DNA of 64,000 bases from Gracilimonas sp964505215 (GTDB taxonomy: Bacteria; Bacteroidota; Rhodothermia; Balneolales; Balneolaceae). Positions within the stretch are counted from its first letter, which is position 1; each line of letters starts with the position of its first letter. Under the pieces are notes generated by a model that saw nothing but the letters and a program-made list of their open reading frames with translations, was not told the DNA's origin and made no database searches. Of the stretch, positions 8,233-17,331 are shown one piece after another. Location of the stretch: assembly GCA_964505215.1 (NCBI GenBank), contig CAZDGU010000011.1, positions 43,284 to 107,283 of the forward strand. The letters are read 5' to 3'. A program made the position numbers and the translations under genes.

Positions 8233-9336
8233 ATGAATTCTCACATCAAAACACTGACGCTACTTTTAATTGCAGTCTTTTTATACACCGGCTGTGACTC
8301 TACAGGAAGTGATAACGACAAAAGCCTTGTAGGCTTAATACATGAAGATATTCCGGCCAATATAGATCCCAGAATTGAAGGTTTCCCTGAAGACATTCAA
8401 GATAATCCTGGTGAGGTTGGGAAATATACTTTTTACAGTTTAAGTAACGACCGTACCGTTCAGGATTCTACCTCCGCAGATTGGGACATCGCCTTTGCAT
8501 ACGGTATGACGGAATTAGAGATTTTGGCCAATTCGGCAAATGGCGGTGGTATTCAGTTAGTTCTGCAGCCGTATGATGAAGTAGAACATGCTCCTGAAGA
8601 TGGCTATTCAGAATCAACAGGAAGCCTTTCCGGATTTATGGCTAATCCTGAAGGCGAATGGTTCATTTATTCCGGCAGACCCGATCACATAGTAAGGCCA
8701 AATAAAAACGCTACGATTGTAATTAAAACTCCTGATGGCAAATATGCTAAGGTTGAAATTGTAACGTATTACAAAGGCAATCCGGATATGGATTCGGAAG
8801 AGTTTAAGCAAACAAGCTACGCCGAGCGCAACGACTCTTACTACACGTTCAATTACACGCTGGTAACCGACGGAAGCACCGACTTTACCCACGAAGACGA
8901 AACCACTTTCTTTGATTTGGTAACCGGTGATATAGTAGAAGATTCCACTTCTTCGCAATGGAATGTTGGTTTTAATGCAACCAATATTTACGGTAATGTG
9001 GCGAATGGCGGAGGCGTACAACTACTTAATATTGAGTTTGATGATGTGGTTGAAGCTCCAATTGAGGGCTATGCTGAAATGCCCAACACAGATTGGTACA
9101 AATATACGCTACAGTCGGCGGGTGGCCCCAAGCACGCTATTATTCCGCGTTCGGGCAAAACCATAGTAGTTAAAACACCGGATGATAAGTATGCTAAATT
9201 CCGTGTAATCAGCTATTACAAAGGCAATCCTGATATTTCTTCGGATGAATTTATGAATGATTTGGCCGGACGAAAAGATCGCCACTATACCATAGAATAC
9301 GTTGTACAAGAAGACGGCAGCCGGTTTTTTAAATAG
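8233..9336 (+). CDS. HmuY-like lipoprotein with two tandem domains
   Basis: This 367-residue lipoprotein has lipobox LYTGC (Cys21). The mature part holds two copies of a HmuY-like domain (about 60-200 and 205-365): WDIAF (84-88) matches WNVGF (243-247); GGGIQL matches GGGVQL; EHAPEDGY matches EAPIEGY; and YYKGNPD occurs at 179-185 and 328-334. HmuY proteins are haemophores that hand haem to a TonB receptor, and the receptor gene is immediately upstream in the same operon. His152 and His301 occupy equivalent positions before the last beta-hairpins and are candidate haem ligands (inference). Family members usually have one domain. Confidence 0.82.
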   Translation: MNSHIKTLTLLLIAVFLYTGCDSTGSDNDKSLVGLIHEDIPANIDPRIEGFPEDIQDNPGEVGKYTFYSLSNDRTVQDSTSADWDIAFAYGMTELEILANSANGGGIQLVLQPYDEVEHAPEDGYSESTGSLSGFMANPEGEWFIYSGRPDHIVRPNKNATIVIKTPDGKYAKVEIVTYYKGNPDMDSEEFKQTSYAERNDSYYTFNYTLVTDGSTDFTHEDETTFFDLVTGDIVEDSTSSQWNVGFNATNIYGNVANGGGVQLLNIEFDDVVEAPIEGYAEMPNTDWYKYTLQSAGGPKHAIIPRSGKTIVVKTPDDKYAKFRVISYYKGNPDISSDEFMNDLAGRKDRHYTIEYVVQEDGSRFFK

Positions 9337-9370
9337 CAGTAATCCCGGTTTATAAAATTTACATGACGTA

Positions 9371-9400
9371 AAAAAACCCACCCTTTTGGTGGGTTTTTTT
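9371..9400 (+). terminator. Intrinsic terminator of the receptor-lipoprotein operon
   Basis: AAAAAACCCACC-CTTTT-GGTGGGTTTTTTT forms a perfect stem with a long U-tract, 35 bases after the lipoprotein stop codon. Confidence 0.9.
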
Positions 9401-9438
9401 ATGGCTTATAAATTTATGATTCAAGCACTCGATTGTTA

Positions 9439-9737
9439 GAATCACAGATTAATCGGATTTGGGATTTCGCGGAAAGCACCGGCCCTAAAGGGGCCTAAAG
9501 CAGATAACTGCGGGTGTAGCCTGCGAAACCCGCAGCAGTAAAACCCCATAACGCCTAAAACCCCAACGGGGTTACACTACGTGCTTGAAAAAACTGAAAT
9601 GCTTAATGAAGAAAAGCCTCAACCAAAAATCCCGGACAGTACAGGTTCAAACATCCATTTGTTGAACTTGGATTCTCAGTCTTAACAAGACTAAAGAAAA
9701 TCCGCGTCATCTGTGTAATCCCCTTAATCCGTGATTC
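9439..9737. repeat. Composite repeat: inverted arms around a cluster of GC-rich hairpins
   Basis: The outer arms 9439-9473 (GAATCACAGATTAATCGG...) and 9701-9737 (TCCGCGTCATCTGTGTAATC...) are imperfect inverted copies of each other. The same family recurs at 11266-11390. Inside lie three further palindromes: GGCCC-TAAA-GGGGCC near 9481, CTGCGGGT...ACCCGCAG near 9507-9535, and AACCCC-AAC-GGGGTT near 9560-9575. They resemble a second, unrelated palindromic repeat family. No gene is present between 9337 and 9819. Confidence 0.6.
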
Positions 9738-9807
9738 AAAAACTGAGAATCTATTTCATTATTCAAGTTTTCAGAACAGTCAGCAAGAGACTCATCTGCA
9801 GAAAAGG

Positions 9808-9815
9808 TATCTTTG
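9808..9815 (+). promoter_or_regulatory. TATCTTTG box next to the flavoprotein start codon
   Basis: A perfect TAnnTTTG match ends four bases before the ATG at 9820, the same arrangement as at 3320. No clear -33 TTTG was found at the expected distance, so support rests on the box and its position. Confidence 0.35.
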
Positions 9816-9819
9816 GTTT

Positions 9820-11046
9820 ATGAAACATGAAGAATCTCTACAAGTTGCCGTAATCGGTGGGGGAGCCGCAGGATTTTTTGCTGCTATTTCGGCCAAATCC
9901 CATCACCCCGAAGCCAAAGTAACCATTTATGAAAAGTCGAATAAACTGCTTTCCAAAGTTCGTATTTCAGGAGGCGGGCGGTGCAATGTTACCCATCACT
10001 GTTTTGATATTCGGGAGCTTGTAAAGCATTATCCGCGTGGAGAACGTCCGCTCAAAAAAGCATTTGGGGTGTTTTCACCAACCGATACCATCAAGTGGTT
10101 TCAGCAGCGCGGGGTTGAGTTGAAAACAGAATCGGATGGACGGATGTTTCCAGTTACGGACGATTCGGAAACCATTATCAGCTGCCTGATGCAAGAAACC
10201 AAAAAGCTGGGAATTGGCATCAAAATGAAATCCAATATTAAAAGTCTTCGGCAGATAGAAAATGGCTATGAGATTGGATTCTATCGTGGAGGGAGAATTA
10301 CGGCGGATAAAGTGATTGTAGCTACGGGAGGAGGTCCGCGCCTGAAAGGTTTCGATTGGCTGAGCGAGTTGAAGCATAATATTGAGGAGCCGGTGCCTTC
10401 GTTGTTTACGTTTAATATGCCAAACGAGTCTATCAAAAAGCTGATGGGCGTGGTGGCGAATTCGGTGTCGGTAAAGATTATGGGGTCGAAATTACAAAGT
10501 AGCGGCCCGCTTTTGATTACGCACTGGGGAATGAGTGGTCCGGCCATACTAAAACTTTCTGCTTTTGGCGCGAGAGAGCTGAGTGATAAGGATTACCAAT
10601 TCAAAGCGCTGGTAAACTGGACGGGTGAGCGAACCGAGCAGGAGGTGCGAAACATGCTGAAGAAAGCAGAAGATGAGCATGGAAAGAAAAAAATCCCAAA
10701 TGTAAATCCCTTTGAGCTGCCCGGAAGATTATGGGAATTTTTGCTTAATAAATTGGAACTGGGGGATGATATGATTTGGCAGAATATGGGAAAGAAAAAC
10801 ATCAATCGGCTGGTGCATTTACTTACTAATGATGAATACCAAGTAGAAGGAAAAACGACCTTTAAAGAAGAATTTGTAACCTGTGGCGGCATCAGTCTTC
10901 GTGATGTGGATATGACAACGATGGAAAGTCGGAAATCTCCAAATCTATATTTTGCAGGAGAGGTATTGGATATTGACGGCGTAACGGGCGGCTTCAACTT
11001 TCAGGCCGCATGGACTACCGGCTTTATTGCAGGCAGGCTTGAATAA
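9820..11046 (+). CDS. NAD(P)/FAD-dependent oxidoreductase, HI0933/YhiN family
   Basis: This 408-residue flavoprotein starts with the Rossmann FAD loop (VIGGGAAGFFAA, residues about 11-22) and the family signature SGGGRCNVTH near residue 52. It ends with the second nucleotide motif, NLYFAGEVLDIDGVTGGFNF. Length and motifs match the HI0933/YhiN (BaiN-like) family of cytosolic flavoproteins, whose physiological reaction is unknown. The gene is monocistronic and faces mnmE across a repeat-rich spacer. Confidence 0.9.
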   Translation: MKHEESLQVAVIGGGAAGFFAAISAKSHHPEAKVTIYEKSNKLLSKVRISGGGRCNVTHHCFDIRELVKHYPRGERPLKKAFGVFSPTDTIKWFQQRGVELKTESDGRMFPVTDDSETIISCLMQETKKLGIGIKMKSNIKSLRQIENGYEIGFYRGGRITADKVIVATGGGPRLKGFDWLSELKHNIEEPVPSLFTFNMPNESIKKLMGVVANSVSVKIMGSKLQSSGPLLITHWGMSGPAILKLSAFGARELSDKDYQFKALVNWTGERTEQEVRNMLKKAEDEHGKKKIPNVNPFELPGRLWEFLLNKLELGDDMIWQNMGKKNINRLVHLLTNDEYQVEGKTTFKEEFVTCGGISLRDVDMTTMESRKSPNLYFAGEVLDIDGVTGGFNFQAAWTTGFIAGRLE

Positions 11047-11092
11047 GGGCATGAATTTCTATGCTCTTCATCTTGTTTTGCCCTGATTTTAC

Positions 11093-11249
11093 TCTCGTTG
11101 CTAAGCTCCGGCTTAGCAATGCAGTCCGCGAAGCTCCAGCTTCGCATTGGCTAAAACGTTGGTTTCTCTTTTGTTTTCGGTTGATTGTAATGTGACGGGA
11201 AGCCGGAGCTTCCGGGACTGCATCACGAAGGTGGACCTTCGTGACGAGA
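11093..11249. repeat. REPIN-like repeat between convergent genes
   Basis: The left arm (CTCGTTGCTAAGCTCCGGCT..., ATGCAGTC linker, then CGCGAAGCTCCAGCTTCGC) and the right arm (reverse complement CTCGTCACGAAGGTCCACCT..., ATGCAGTC, then CGGAAGCTCCGGCTTCC) are inverted copies. Each arm contains two hairpins. Stem bases differ between arms but stay complementary (GCTAAG/CTTAGC versus CACGAAG/CTTCGTG), which indicates selection on structure. Confidence 0.7.
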
Positions 11250-11265
11250 TAAAAACCTCATATTT

Positions 11266-11390
11266 TGAATCGCTGATTTTCGCAGATTTGGGGATTGCGC
11301 GGATGGGATATTTATGTTTTAACCGGCTGCCAATTTGGCTCGCAAAAATCCGCGCCATCTGTGTAATCCACTTAATCTGCGATTCAAAAA
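11266..11390. repeat. Inverted-arm repeat, second family
   Basis: The arms 11266-11305 (TGAATCGCTGATTTTCGCAG...) and 11344-11388 (AAAATCCGCGCCATCTGTGT...) are inverted copies. They match the outer arms of the composite at 9439-9737. It lies in the 399-base gap between the flavoprotein and mnmE, directly after the REPIN-like element. Confidence 0.6.
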
Positions 11391-11445
11391 ACTTAGAATG
11401 GATTATTGCTTTCACCCAAAAAAATGATACAAATCATTTAAGCTT

Positions 11446-12819
11446 TTATTTGCCAATGCAAAAGCGCGAGAAAATAGAGTCCAAAACGTCTTCGTTGGTG
11501 ATTTCTCCGGTGATGGTTCCCAAATCGTTAAGAGCGGCTCGTAAGTCGATGGAGAGGAAGTCGCCGGTCATGTCCATAGCTAATCCCCGCAAGGCTGATT
11601 GGACGTGTTCTTTCGATTTTTGAAGTGCATCGCGATGGCGGGATGAGGTAACCAGCAGGCTGGAGGCGTCATAGTGTTTGTTTTCTAAAGCACGGTCTTT
11701 TAGCAAATGCTTCAGCTCGTTGATTTTCTCACCTTCCAAAGCCGATATCTTTAAATCAAACTCGGTTCGCCATTCTTCATCGGCTTCAATATCTGCTTTG
11801 GTACCGATAAGAATAAAGGGCGTTTCTTTGGCGCGGGTTTGAAAGTCAGCTATTTCAGCGCGTTCCGTATCCGTAAACGGCTCCGACAAATCCTTCAAAT
11901 AAATCACTAAATCAGCTTGTTCAAAGGCTTTTTGGGAACGCTTTACGCCTTCTGCTTCAATAAGGTCTGCCGTTTCCCGAAGTCCGGCCGTGTCAATAAG
12001 CTTGAAAAGCATTCCATCGTAGCTCCAGTCGGCATCGATGGTATCTCGGGTGGTGCCTGCAATGTCGGTAACAATAGCGCGATCGGTTCCCACCAAGGTA
12101 TTCAGTAGAGTTGATTTTCCGGCATTTGGTCGGCCTATGAGCACAGTTTTTATGCCATCTTTAACCAGCCGACCGGTTTCGTAGGTTTGCAGTAAATCGG
12201 TTATTTCAGCATCCAAAGCTTCCAGCAATTCCTGTAGCTGCTCTTTGTTGGCAAACTCAACGTCTTCCTCAATAAAATCGAGCTCCAGCTCAACCATAGC
12301 GGTGGCGTCTATAATCTGCTGGCGGAATTTTCGAATATGTTCACCAAGTCGTCCTTCCAGCTGTTGGTGTGCTGCATCCAGCGCTTTGGAGCTTTTGGCG
12401 TGAATGAGATCAGCTACGGCTTCGGCCTGATCGAGGTCCAGCTTGCCGTTTAAAAAAGCCCGTTCCGTAAATTCTCCCGGCTCGGCTGATTTCACCCCGA
12501 GCCCCAAAATAGTTTCTAACACAGCCTGAGTAACCAGCACCCCGCCGTGGCACGAAATTTCAGCGGTTTCTTCGCCCGTGTATGAGCGTGGGGATTGAAA
12601 AAGTGTAACCAAAACCTCATCAACCGGTAAGCCGTTTTTTTTCATAATCTTCCCAAAATGAACGGTATGCGATTTTTGTGCCGTCAAGTCTTTGCCTTCA
12701 AAAGCCTGATTTACGGTGGCAATCGCATCTTTTCCTGAAACGCGAATAACGGCAATGCCGCCTTCTCCTACAGGAGTGGCAATGGCGGCGATTGGTGGTT
12801 TTTGTGTAACTTCACTCAT
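11446..12819 (-). CDS. mnmE: tRNA modification GTPase MnmE (TrmE)
   Basis: With MnmG, MnmE makes the 5-carboxymethylaminomethyl modification of wobble uridine in certain tRNAs. The 457-residue protein has the N-terminal folate-binding domain (PVGEGGIAVIRVSG) and a helical domain with an inserted G domain: Walker A GRPNAGKS (229-236), DTAGL (276-280) and G4 motif TKAD (340-343, Thr in place of the usual Asn). It ends in the invariant FCIGK with catalytic Cys454. Full length and intact. No mnmG is adjacent. Confidence 0.97.
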   Translation of the reverse strand: MSEVTQKPPIAAIATPVGEGGIAVIRVSGKDAIATVNQAFEGKDLTAQKSHTVHFGKIMKKNGLPVDEVLVTLFQSPRSYTGEETAEISCHGGVLVTQAVLETILGLGVKSAEPGEFTERAFLNGKLDLDQAEAVADLIHAKSSKALDAAHQQLEGRLGEHIRKFRQQIIDATAMVELELDFIEEDVEFANKEQLQELLEALDAEITDLLQTYETGRLVKDGIKTVLIGRPNAGKSTLLNTLVGTDRAIVTDIAGTTRDTIDADWSYDGMLFKLIDTAGLRETADLIEAEGVKRSQKAFEQADLVIYLKDLSEPFTDTERAEIADFQTRAKETPFILIGTKADIEADEEWRTEFDLKISALEGEKINELKHLLKDRALENKHYDASSLLVTSSRHRDALQKSKEHVQSALRGLAMDMTGDFLSIDLRAALNDLGTITGEITNEDVLDSIFSRFCIGK

Positions 12820-12942
12820 AACAATTCAACAAAAAATTCATCCCAAAAGTTAAGGGATAAATATACGCATCTATTTATCTCCTTTTGAGCTCTTCTTTCA
12901 CTCCAAAACTGCCAGGGTGTGCGGCTGTTTTAGGGTTGAAAT

Positions 12943-12976
12943 AAAAAAAGCTCCTCTCGAATTGGGAGGAGCTTTT
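12943..12976 (-). terminator. Intrinsic terminator after the POT transporter
   Basis: Read on the minus strand, AAAAGCTCCTCCC-AATTCG-AGAGGAGCTTTTTTT is a strong stem with a U-tract. It lies 20 bases after the transporter stop codon and before mnmE, so the two genes have separate transcripts. Confidence 0.88.
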
Positions 12977-12995
12977 AAAGTTCTGAGGAGTAGGT

Positions 12996-14549
12996 TTAGC
13001 GGACGTCGCCCATTAGTTTTTTCATAGGTTTGGCGAGCAGCAGTAAGAGTACGCCGGCTCCAATGGTTGTGGCAACAATAATCATGTATTGATTGGGCAT
13101 ATCGGCCAGGGCTTCTGCACTGCCGCCACTTGCGGTTCCGGCAATTAAGCCTGCCAGCAAGTTGCCCAGAGAAGTGGCTAAAAACCAGATTCCCATCATT
13201 TGTCCGGAGAATTTCTTAGGGGCCAGTTTGGTAATCAGGCTCAACCCGACAGGACTTAAACTCAATTCGCCAAAGGTGTGGAACATATAAGTGAAAATTA
13301 ACCAGGTTGGAGCAGCAAGATTTCCGGCGGCTGCAATTTTTGTAGCGAAATACATCACCAAAAAGCCCACGCCTAACAATATAAGTCCCATTGCAAATTT
13401 AATGGGTGAACTTGGGTCTAAGTTTCGTTTGGCTAACCAAACCCACATGGCACCAAAAATAGGCGCAAAAATGATAATAAATATAGAGTTGATGGATTGA
13501 AACCAGGCAGCGGGCATTTCCCAGCCAAACACGCTTCTGTCCGTAAACCGCTCTGCAAATAAGTTTAAGGTGGAGCCGGCTTGCTCAAAACCTGACCAGA
13601 AAACAGCTGCGAAGGTAAAGATAATGCCTATAGCTACTACCTTTTTCTTTTCGGTTTCATCCAATCCGCCAAATAAAGCTACATAGGCAAGATATCCAAA
13701 GCCTACAATAGCAATAATTACACCCGAAGCACCTGCAATGGTGGGGGCATCAATTGGAATGATGCCTGCAAAGGCTAAGGCTAAAAATGCAACACTCACC
13801 CCAAGAGCAACTTTTGCTTTCGTACTTACTGATTTTAATTTTCGGGCTTCATCATCACTTTTAGGAGCTTCAAATTCACCGTATCCATCTAAATTGTGGC
13901 TGGTAAGTTTATACTGGATGAGCCCTAAAACCATCCCAAAACCGGCAATTCCAAAACCTAAATGCCAGTCTGCTTTGGCTAAAAGCCCGGTAATAATGGG
14001 TGCTATTAATGCGCCAATATTAATTCCCATATAGAAAAGTGAAAAACCGGCATCTCTTTTACTGCTGTCTTCATCTTCATATAAATCACCGACAATAGCA
14101 CTGATATTCGGCTTCAGCAGGCCGGTACCAAGTACAACAAGTATAAGTCCTACAAAAAATGAGTTAGTGTCAAAGGTGGTAACGGTTGGCCCCGAGTCGA
14201 TGCCAAATAGTTTTAAAATGCCGGGAAGTCCCATGGTAAAGTGGCCCAATGCGATGATAATACCGCCGTACCATACCGACTTTTTTAACCCAAACAATCG
14301 ATCTGCCACCCAGCCGCCGGGCAGTGCCAGTAGATAAACCCCCATGGTATATAAACCATAAATTGCGCCGGAAATTCTATCATCAAAGCCAAAGCCGCCA
14401 TCCACAACGGGCGCCGTCATAAAAATAATCAGGAGCGCACGCATTCCGTAGTAACTGAATCTCTCCCACATTTCCGTAAAAAACAGGGTTGATAAGCCTT
14501 TTGGGTGCCCAAAAAAAGTACCCTTATCATTGTTTGCGCCGTTTGCCAT
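12996..14549 (-). CDS. POT-family proton-coupled oligopeptide transporter
   Basis: This 517-residue inner-membrane protein is of the proton-dependent oligopeptide transporter (PTR2/POT) family. It has the TM1 proton-coupling motif as EMWERFSYYGMRALL (residues about 26-40, matching ExxERFxYY) and about 14 hydrophobic segments. The signature FYMGINIGALIAP lies in TM5. It imports di- and tripeptides. The gene is monocistronic with its own terminator. Confidence 0.93.
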   Translation of the reverse strand: MANGANNDKGTFFGHPKGLSTLFFTEMWERFSYYGMRALLIIFMTAPVVDGGFGFDDRISGAIYGLYTMGVYLLALPGGWVADRLFGLKKSVWYGGIIIALGHFTMGLPGILKLFGIDSGPTVTTFDTNSFFVGLILVVLGTGLLKPNISAIVGDLYEDEDSSKRDAGFSLFYMGINIGALIAPIITGLLAKADWHLGFGIAGFGMVLGLIQYKLTSHNLDGYGEFEAPKSDDEARKLKSVSTKAKVALGVSVAFLALAFAGIIPIDAPTIAGASGVIIAIVGFGYLAYVALFGGLDETEKKKVVAIGIIFTFAAVFWSGFEQAGSTLNLFAERFTDRSVFGWEMPAAWFQSINSIFIIIFAPIFGAMWVWLAKRNLDPSSPIKFAMGLILLGVGFLVMYFATKIAAAGNLAAPTWLIFTYMFHTFGELSLSPVGLSLITKLAPKKFSGQMMGIWFLATSLGNLLAGLIAGTASGGSAEALADMPNQYMIIVATTIGAGVLLLLLAKPMKKLMGDVR

Positions 14550-14850
14550 AATTTAGATAGGTTGGTTAAACATTAAGTTTAAAATATCAAAGCGAGTGAT
14601 TATACCTAAACCCTCACTTGAGTGCAAGAATACGGGCAAAAAAGTGAGATGGCCAAAAACAGCATCGTCAGAGCAGAGGCAATCATGTATTTCAGCTTGG
14701 TGTGGACATTTATTTGTTAAAAAGAATCAGGCATTATTTGCGGATGCAACTATCAATCGGCATAACAAAAAAATGATTACCTTCTTTTGTTCAAAAATTG
14801 TAATGTGCTGCTGTGTCAATGCAGAAATTCAGGCACATTTTTAATAATTA
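14550..14850. other. Intergenic region, no gene seen
   Basis: This is the divergent gap between the POT transporter (minus) and the MgtC-family gene (plus). One 82-codon frame runs through it, but its cysteine/histidine-rich translation has no protein-like pattern. It should hold both promoters; none is clear. Confidence 0.5.
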
Positions 14851-15594
14851 ATGTCGTTTTTAATGAATGAATTTGTAGAAATTTCCGAATATATCATGCG
14901 CTTGGGGGCTGCGTTTTTGTTAGGGGGTATTATTGGTTTTGAGCGGCAATGGCGGCAAAAGAGTGCGGGCTTGCGAACCAATACTTTGGTGGCTATTGGC
15001 GCGGCATCGTACGTGCTGTTATCTGTAGATTTGTACAGCCTTTCGGGAGGAGATCCGGGAAGAATTACGGCTCAGATAGTTACCGGAATTGGTTTTATAG
15101 GAGCCGGCGTGATTATGAAAGACGGTTTTAATGTGCGAGGATTGAATACCGCCGCTACCATTTGGTGTTCTGCCGCAGTTGGAACACTGTCCGGAATGGG
15201 CTTTTTTGAGGAAGCTCTTCTTACTTCCACAGCCGTTGTTTTAACTCATCTGATATTAAGGCCTGTAAGCATCAGGTTAGGGAAACTTTCGTCCTATAAA
15301 AAAGATGAAATCCGAGAAACCTATTATCAAGTTTCTATACAATGCTCTTTAGAAAGAGAGTCGGCCATTCGCTTGCGTTTGCTAAGATATATTGAAACTA
15401 ACGATCAGCTTTTTCTGCGATCCATTAATAGAGACGTTGTGGAGAAAAACCCGGATGAAATCAGTATAAAGGTTGAAGTGGCTACTATAGGCAAACAGGA
15501 AAGCTTATTGGAAAATTTAGTTGCTATTTTAACAGTAGAACTGGAAGTGACACGAGCAGGCTGGGAGCTGGTTGGGCAGGAAGCCGAGTTTTAG
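14851..15594 (+). CDS. MgtC/SapB family membrane protein
   Basis: This 247-residue protein has the MgtC/SapB N-terminal membrane domain: LGAAFLLGGIIGFERQWR (Arg/Glu signature near residue 27), the conserved RTNTLVAIGAA, and GFIGAGVIMKDG near residue 85. A cytoplasmic C-terminal domain (about 150-240) looks ACT-like. Family members are linked to magnesium homeostasis, acid tolerance or regulation of the F-ATPase; which applies here is unknown. The gene stands alone. Confidence 0.9.
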   Translation: MSFLMNEFVEISEYIMRLGAAFLLGGIIGFERQWRQKSAGLRTNTLVAIGAASYVLLSVDLYSLSGGDPGRITAQIVTGIGFIGAGVIMKDGFNVRGLNTAATIWCSAAVGTLSGMGFFEEALLTSTAVVLTHLILRPVSIRLGKLSSYKKDEIRETYYQVSIQCSLERESAIRLRLLRYIETNDQLFLRSINRDVVEKNPDEISIKVEVATIGKQESLLENLVAILTVELEVTRAGWELVGQEAEF

Positions 15595-15808
15595 GCTGTT
15601 ACACTATCTACTTTGGGTTGATTTGCCAACTGTGATACGGCCAAATAAATCTCAGCCATTTTTAAATGGGAGATGGTTTTGGCAGATCATACAGTCTCAA
15701 ACTCATCAAAATTTAAACAGACGAGAGCTGTGTATTTCAACCCCAAGAAGTGATTGAATTCAACCCTCGAACTGCCGACCTTTACGCAAATACTAAAACA
15801 GGATATGC

Positions 15809-17296
15809 ATGAAGAATATTAGGATAGAACATCTATATCGGGATATTGAAGCGTCGATAAATCAGCTGAAAAAAGATCCTTCAGCCGTGTTGAAATCCAG
15901 AGCCGTGGTGGATGATGCGCTCACCAAAGATGAAGCTTTTTATGGTATCAATACCGGATTTGGAGCGTTAGCTTCCAAGCGAATTGGCGACGGTCAGCTA
16001 AAGCAGCTGCAGCGTAATTTGGTACTTTCTCATGCCGTGGGAACCGGAGATTTAGTGCCCAAAGATATTTCCCGACTCATGCTTCAGCTAAAAGTGCACG
16101 CATTGGGAATTGGGTTTTCAGGAATTTCTAAAACCACTTTTCAGCGGCTGTTATTTTTTGTTGAACACGACCTCATTCCCGTGATTCCCGAAAAAGGAAG
16201 CGTAGGGGCTTCGGGTGATTTAGCTCCGCTGGCGCACATGTCGCTGCCGCTACTTGGTTTCGGATCGTTTTGGAATGAAGACGGAACGGATACAATTCCG
16301 GCCGAAAAAGTTCTGAAAAAGCACAATATTGAAGCTATTGAACTTCAGCCCAAAGACGGACTTTCACTGATTAACGGAACGCAGCTGATGAGCGGGTACG
16401 GAGCTTTTGTGCTTGAGAAAGCGTTAAAGCTGCTAAAAATGGCAGACCTGCTGGGCGCTATGAGTTTGGAAGCGTTGCAGGGAAGCATCAAGCCGTTTGA
16501 TGCACGCATTCATGAAATTCGCCCGCATTCGGGACAGCAGCTTGTAGCCCAAAACGTACGGAATTTACTTGCAGAGAGTGAGATTTTAGAATCGCACCGA
16601 AACTGCGGGAAAGTGCAGGATCCATATTCGTTACGCTGTATTCCACAGGTACACGGTGCCAGTCGCGATGCGATTGCACACTGTATTTCCACGGTTCAAA
16701 CCGAAATCAATTCTGTGACCGATAACCCGCTGGTATTCCCCAATGGCGACATTATTTCGGGCGGAAATTTCCACGGGCAACCGTTGGCTTTGGTACTGGA
16801 TTATGCAGCCATTGCGCTGGCAGAACTGGCCAGCATTTCGGAACGAAGAACTTACTTGTTGCTGAAAGGTCATGATGGATTGCCTACGCTGCTGATGGAA
16901 GAAACCGGTATCAATTCAGGCTTTATGATACCGCAGTACACAGCTGCCGCTTTGGTGTCAGAAAATAAGGTGCTCGCTCATCCCGCTTCGGTAGATTCCA
17001 TTCCCACCAGCCTTGGGCAGGAAGACCATGTAAGCATGGGAAGCGTTGGAGCGCTAAAGCTGCTCAATGTATTCAAAAATGTAGAGCAGGTGCTGGCTAT
17101 TGAGCTGTTTACAGCCGCGCAGGCCTTAGATTTTCGAAAGCCGCTGAAGCCGGGCAAAGGAGTGGAAGAAGCGCATCAATACATCCGAACTCAAATTCCG
17201 CATGCCGAAGAAGATCACTTTTTTAAAGATGAAATTAACCGCGCCGTTGAGTTGATAAGGGATGACCGGCTGTCGGGTATTTCAGGTATTCAATAA
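15809..17296 (+). CDS. hutH: Histidine ammonia-lyase
   Basis: The enzyme deaminates L-histidine to trans-urocanate and ammonia, the first step of histidine degradation. The 495-residue protein contains the Ala134-Ser135-Gly136 triad (GSVGASGDLAP), which cyclises to the MIO electrophile. It also has the substrate-site YGINTGFG (45-52) and the GLSLINGTQ and QDPYSLRC motifs. No hutU, hutI or hutG is adjacent, so the rest of the pathway must be elsewhere. An aromatic amino-acid lyase is the alternative, but the sequence fits HutH best. The next gene follows after 35 bases. Confidence 0.95.
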   Translation: MKNIRIEHLYRDIEASINQLKKDPSAVLKSRAVVDDALTKDEAFYGINTGFGALASKRIGDGQLKQLQRNLVLSHAVGTGDLVPKDISRLMLQLKVHALGIGFSGISKTTFQRLLFFVEHDLIPVIPEKGSVGASGDLAPLAHMSLPLLGFGSFWNEDGTDTIPAEKVLKKHNIEAIELQPKDGLSLINGTQLMSGYGAFVLEKALKLLKMADLLGAMSLEALQGSIKPFDARIHEIRPHSGQQLVAQNVRNLLAESEILESHRNCGKVQDPYSLRCIPQVHGASRDAIAHCISTVQTEINSVTDNPLVFPNGDIISGGNFHGQPLALVLDYAAIALAELASISERRTYLLLKGHDGLPTLLMEETGINSGFMIPQYTAAALVSENKVLAHPASVDSIPTSLGQEDHVSMGSVGALKLLNVFKNVEQVLAIELFTAAQALDFRKPLKPGKGVEEAHQYIRTQIPHAEEDHFFKDEINRAVELIRDDRLSGISGIQ

Positions 17297-17331
17297 ATGA
17301 AACAAAAGAAGATGCAATTCGTGAAGAGGCT

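Noticed and set aside
14596..14844. 82-codon frame before the MgtC gene
   Set aside because: The translation is rich in Cys and His without pattern and the frame fills a divergent promoter region; probably chance.
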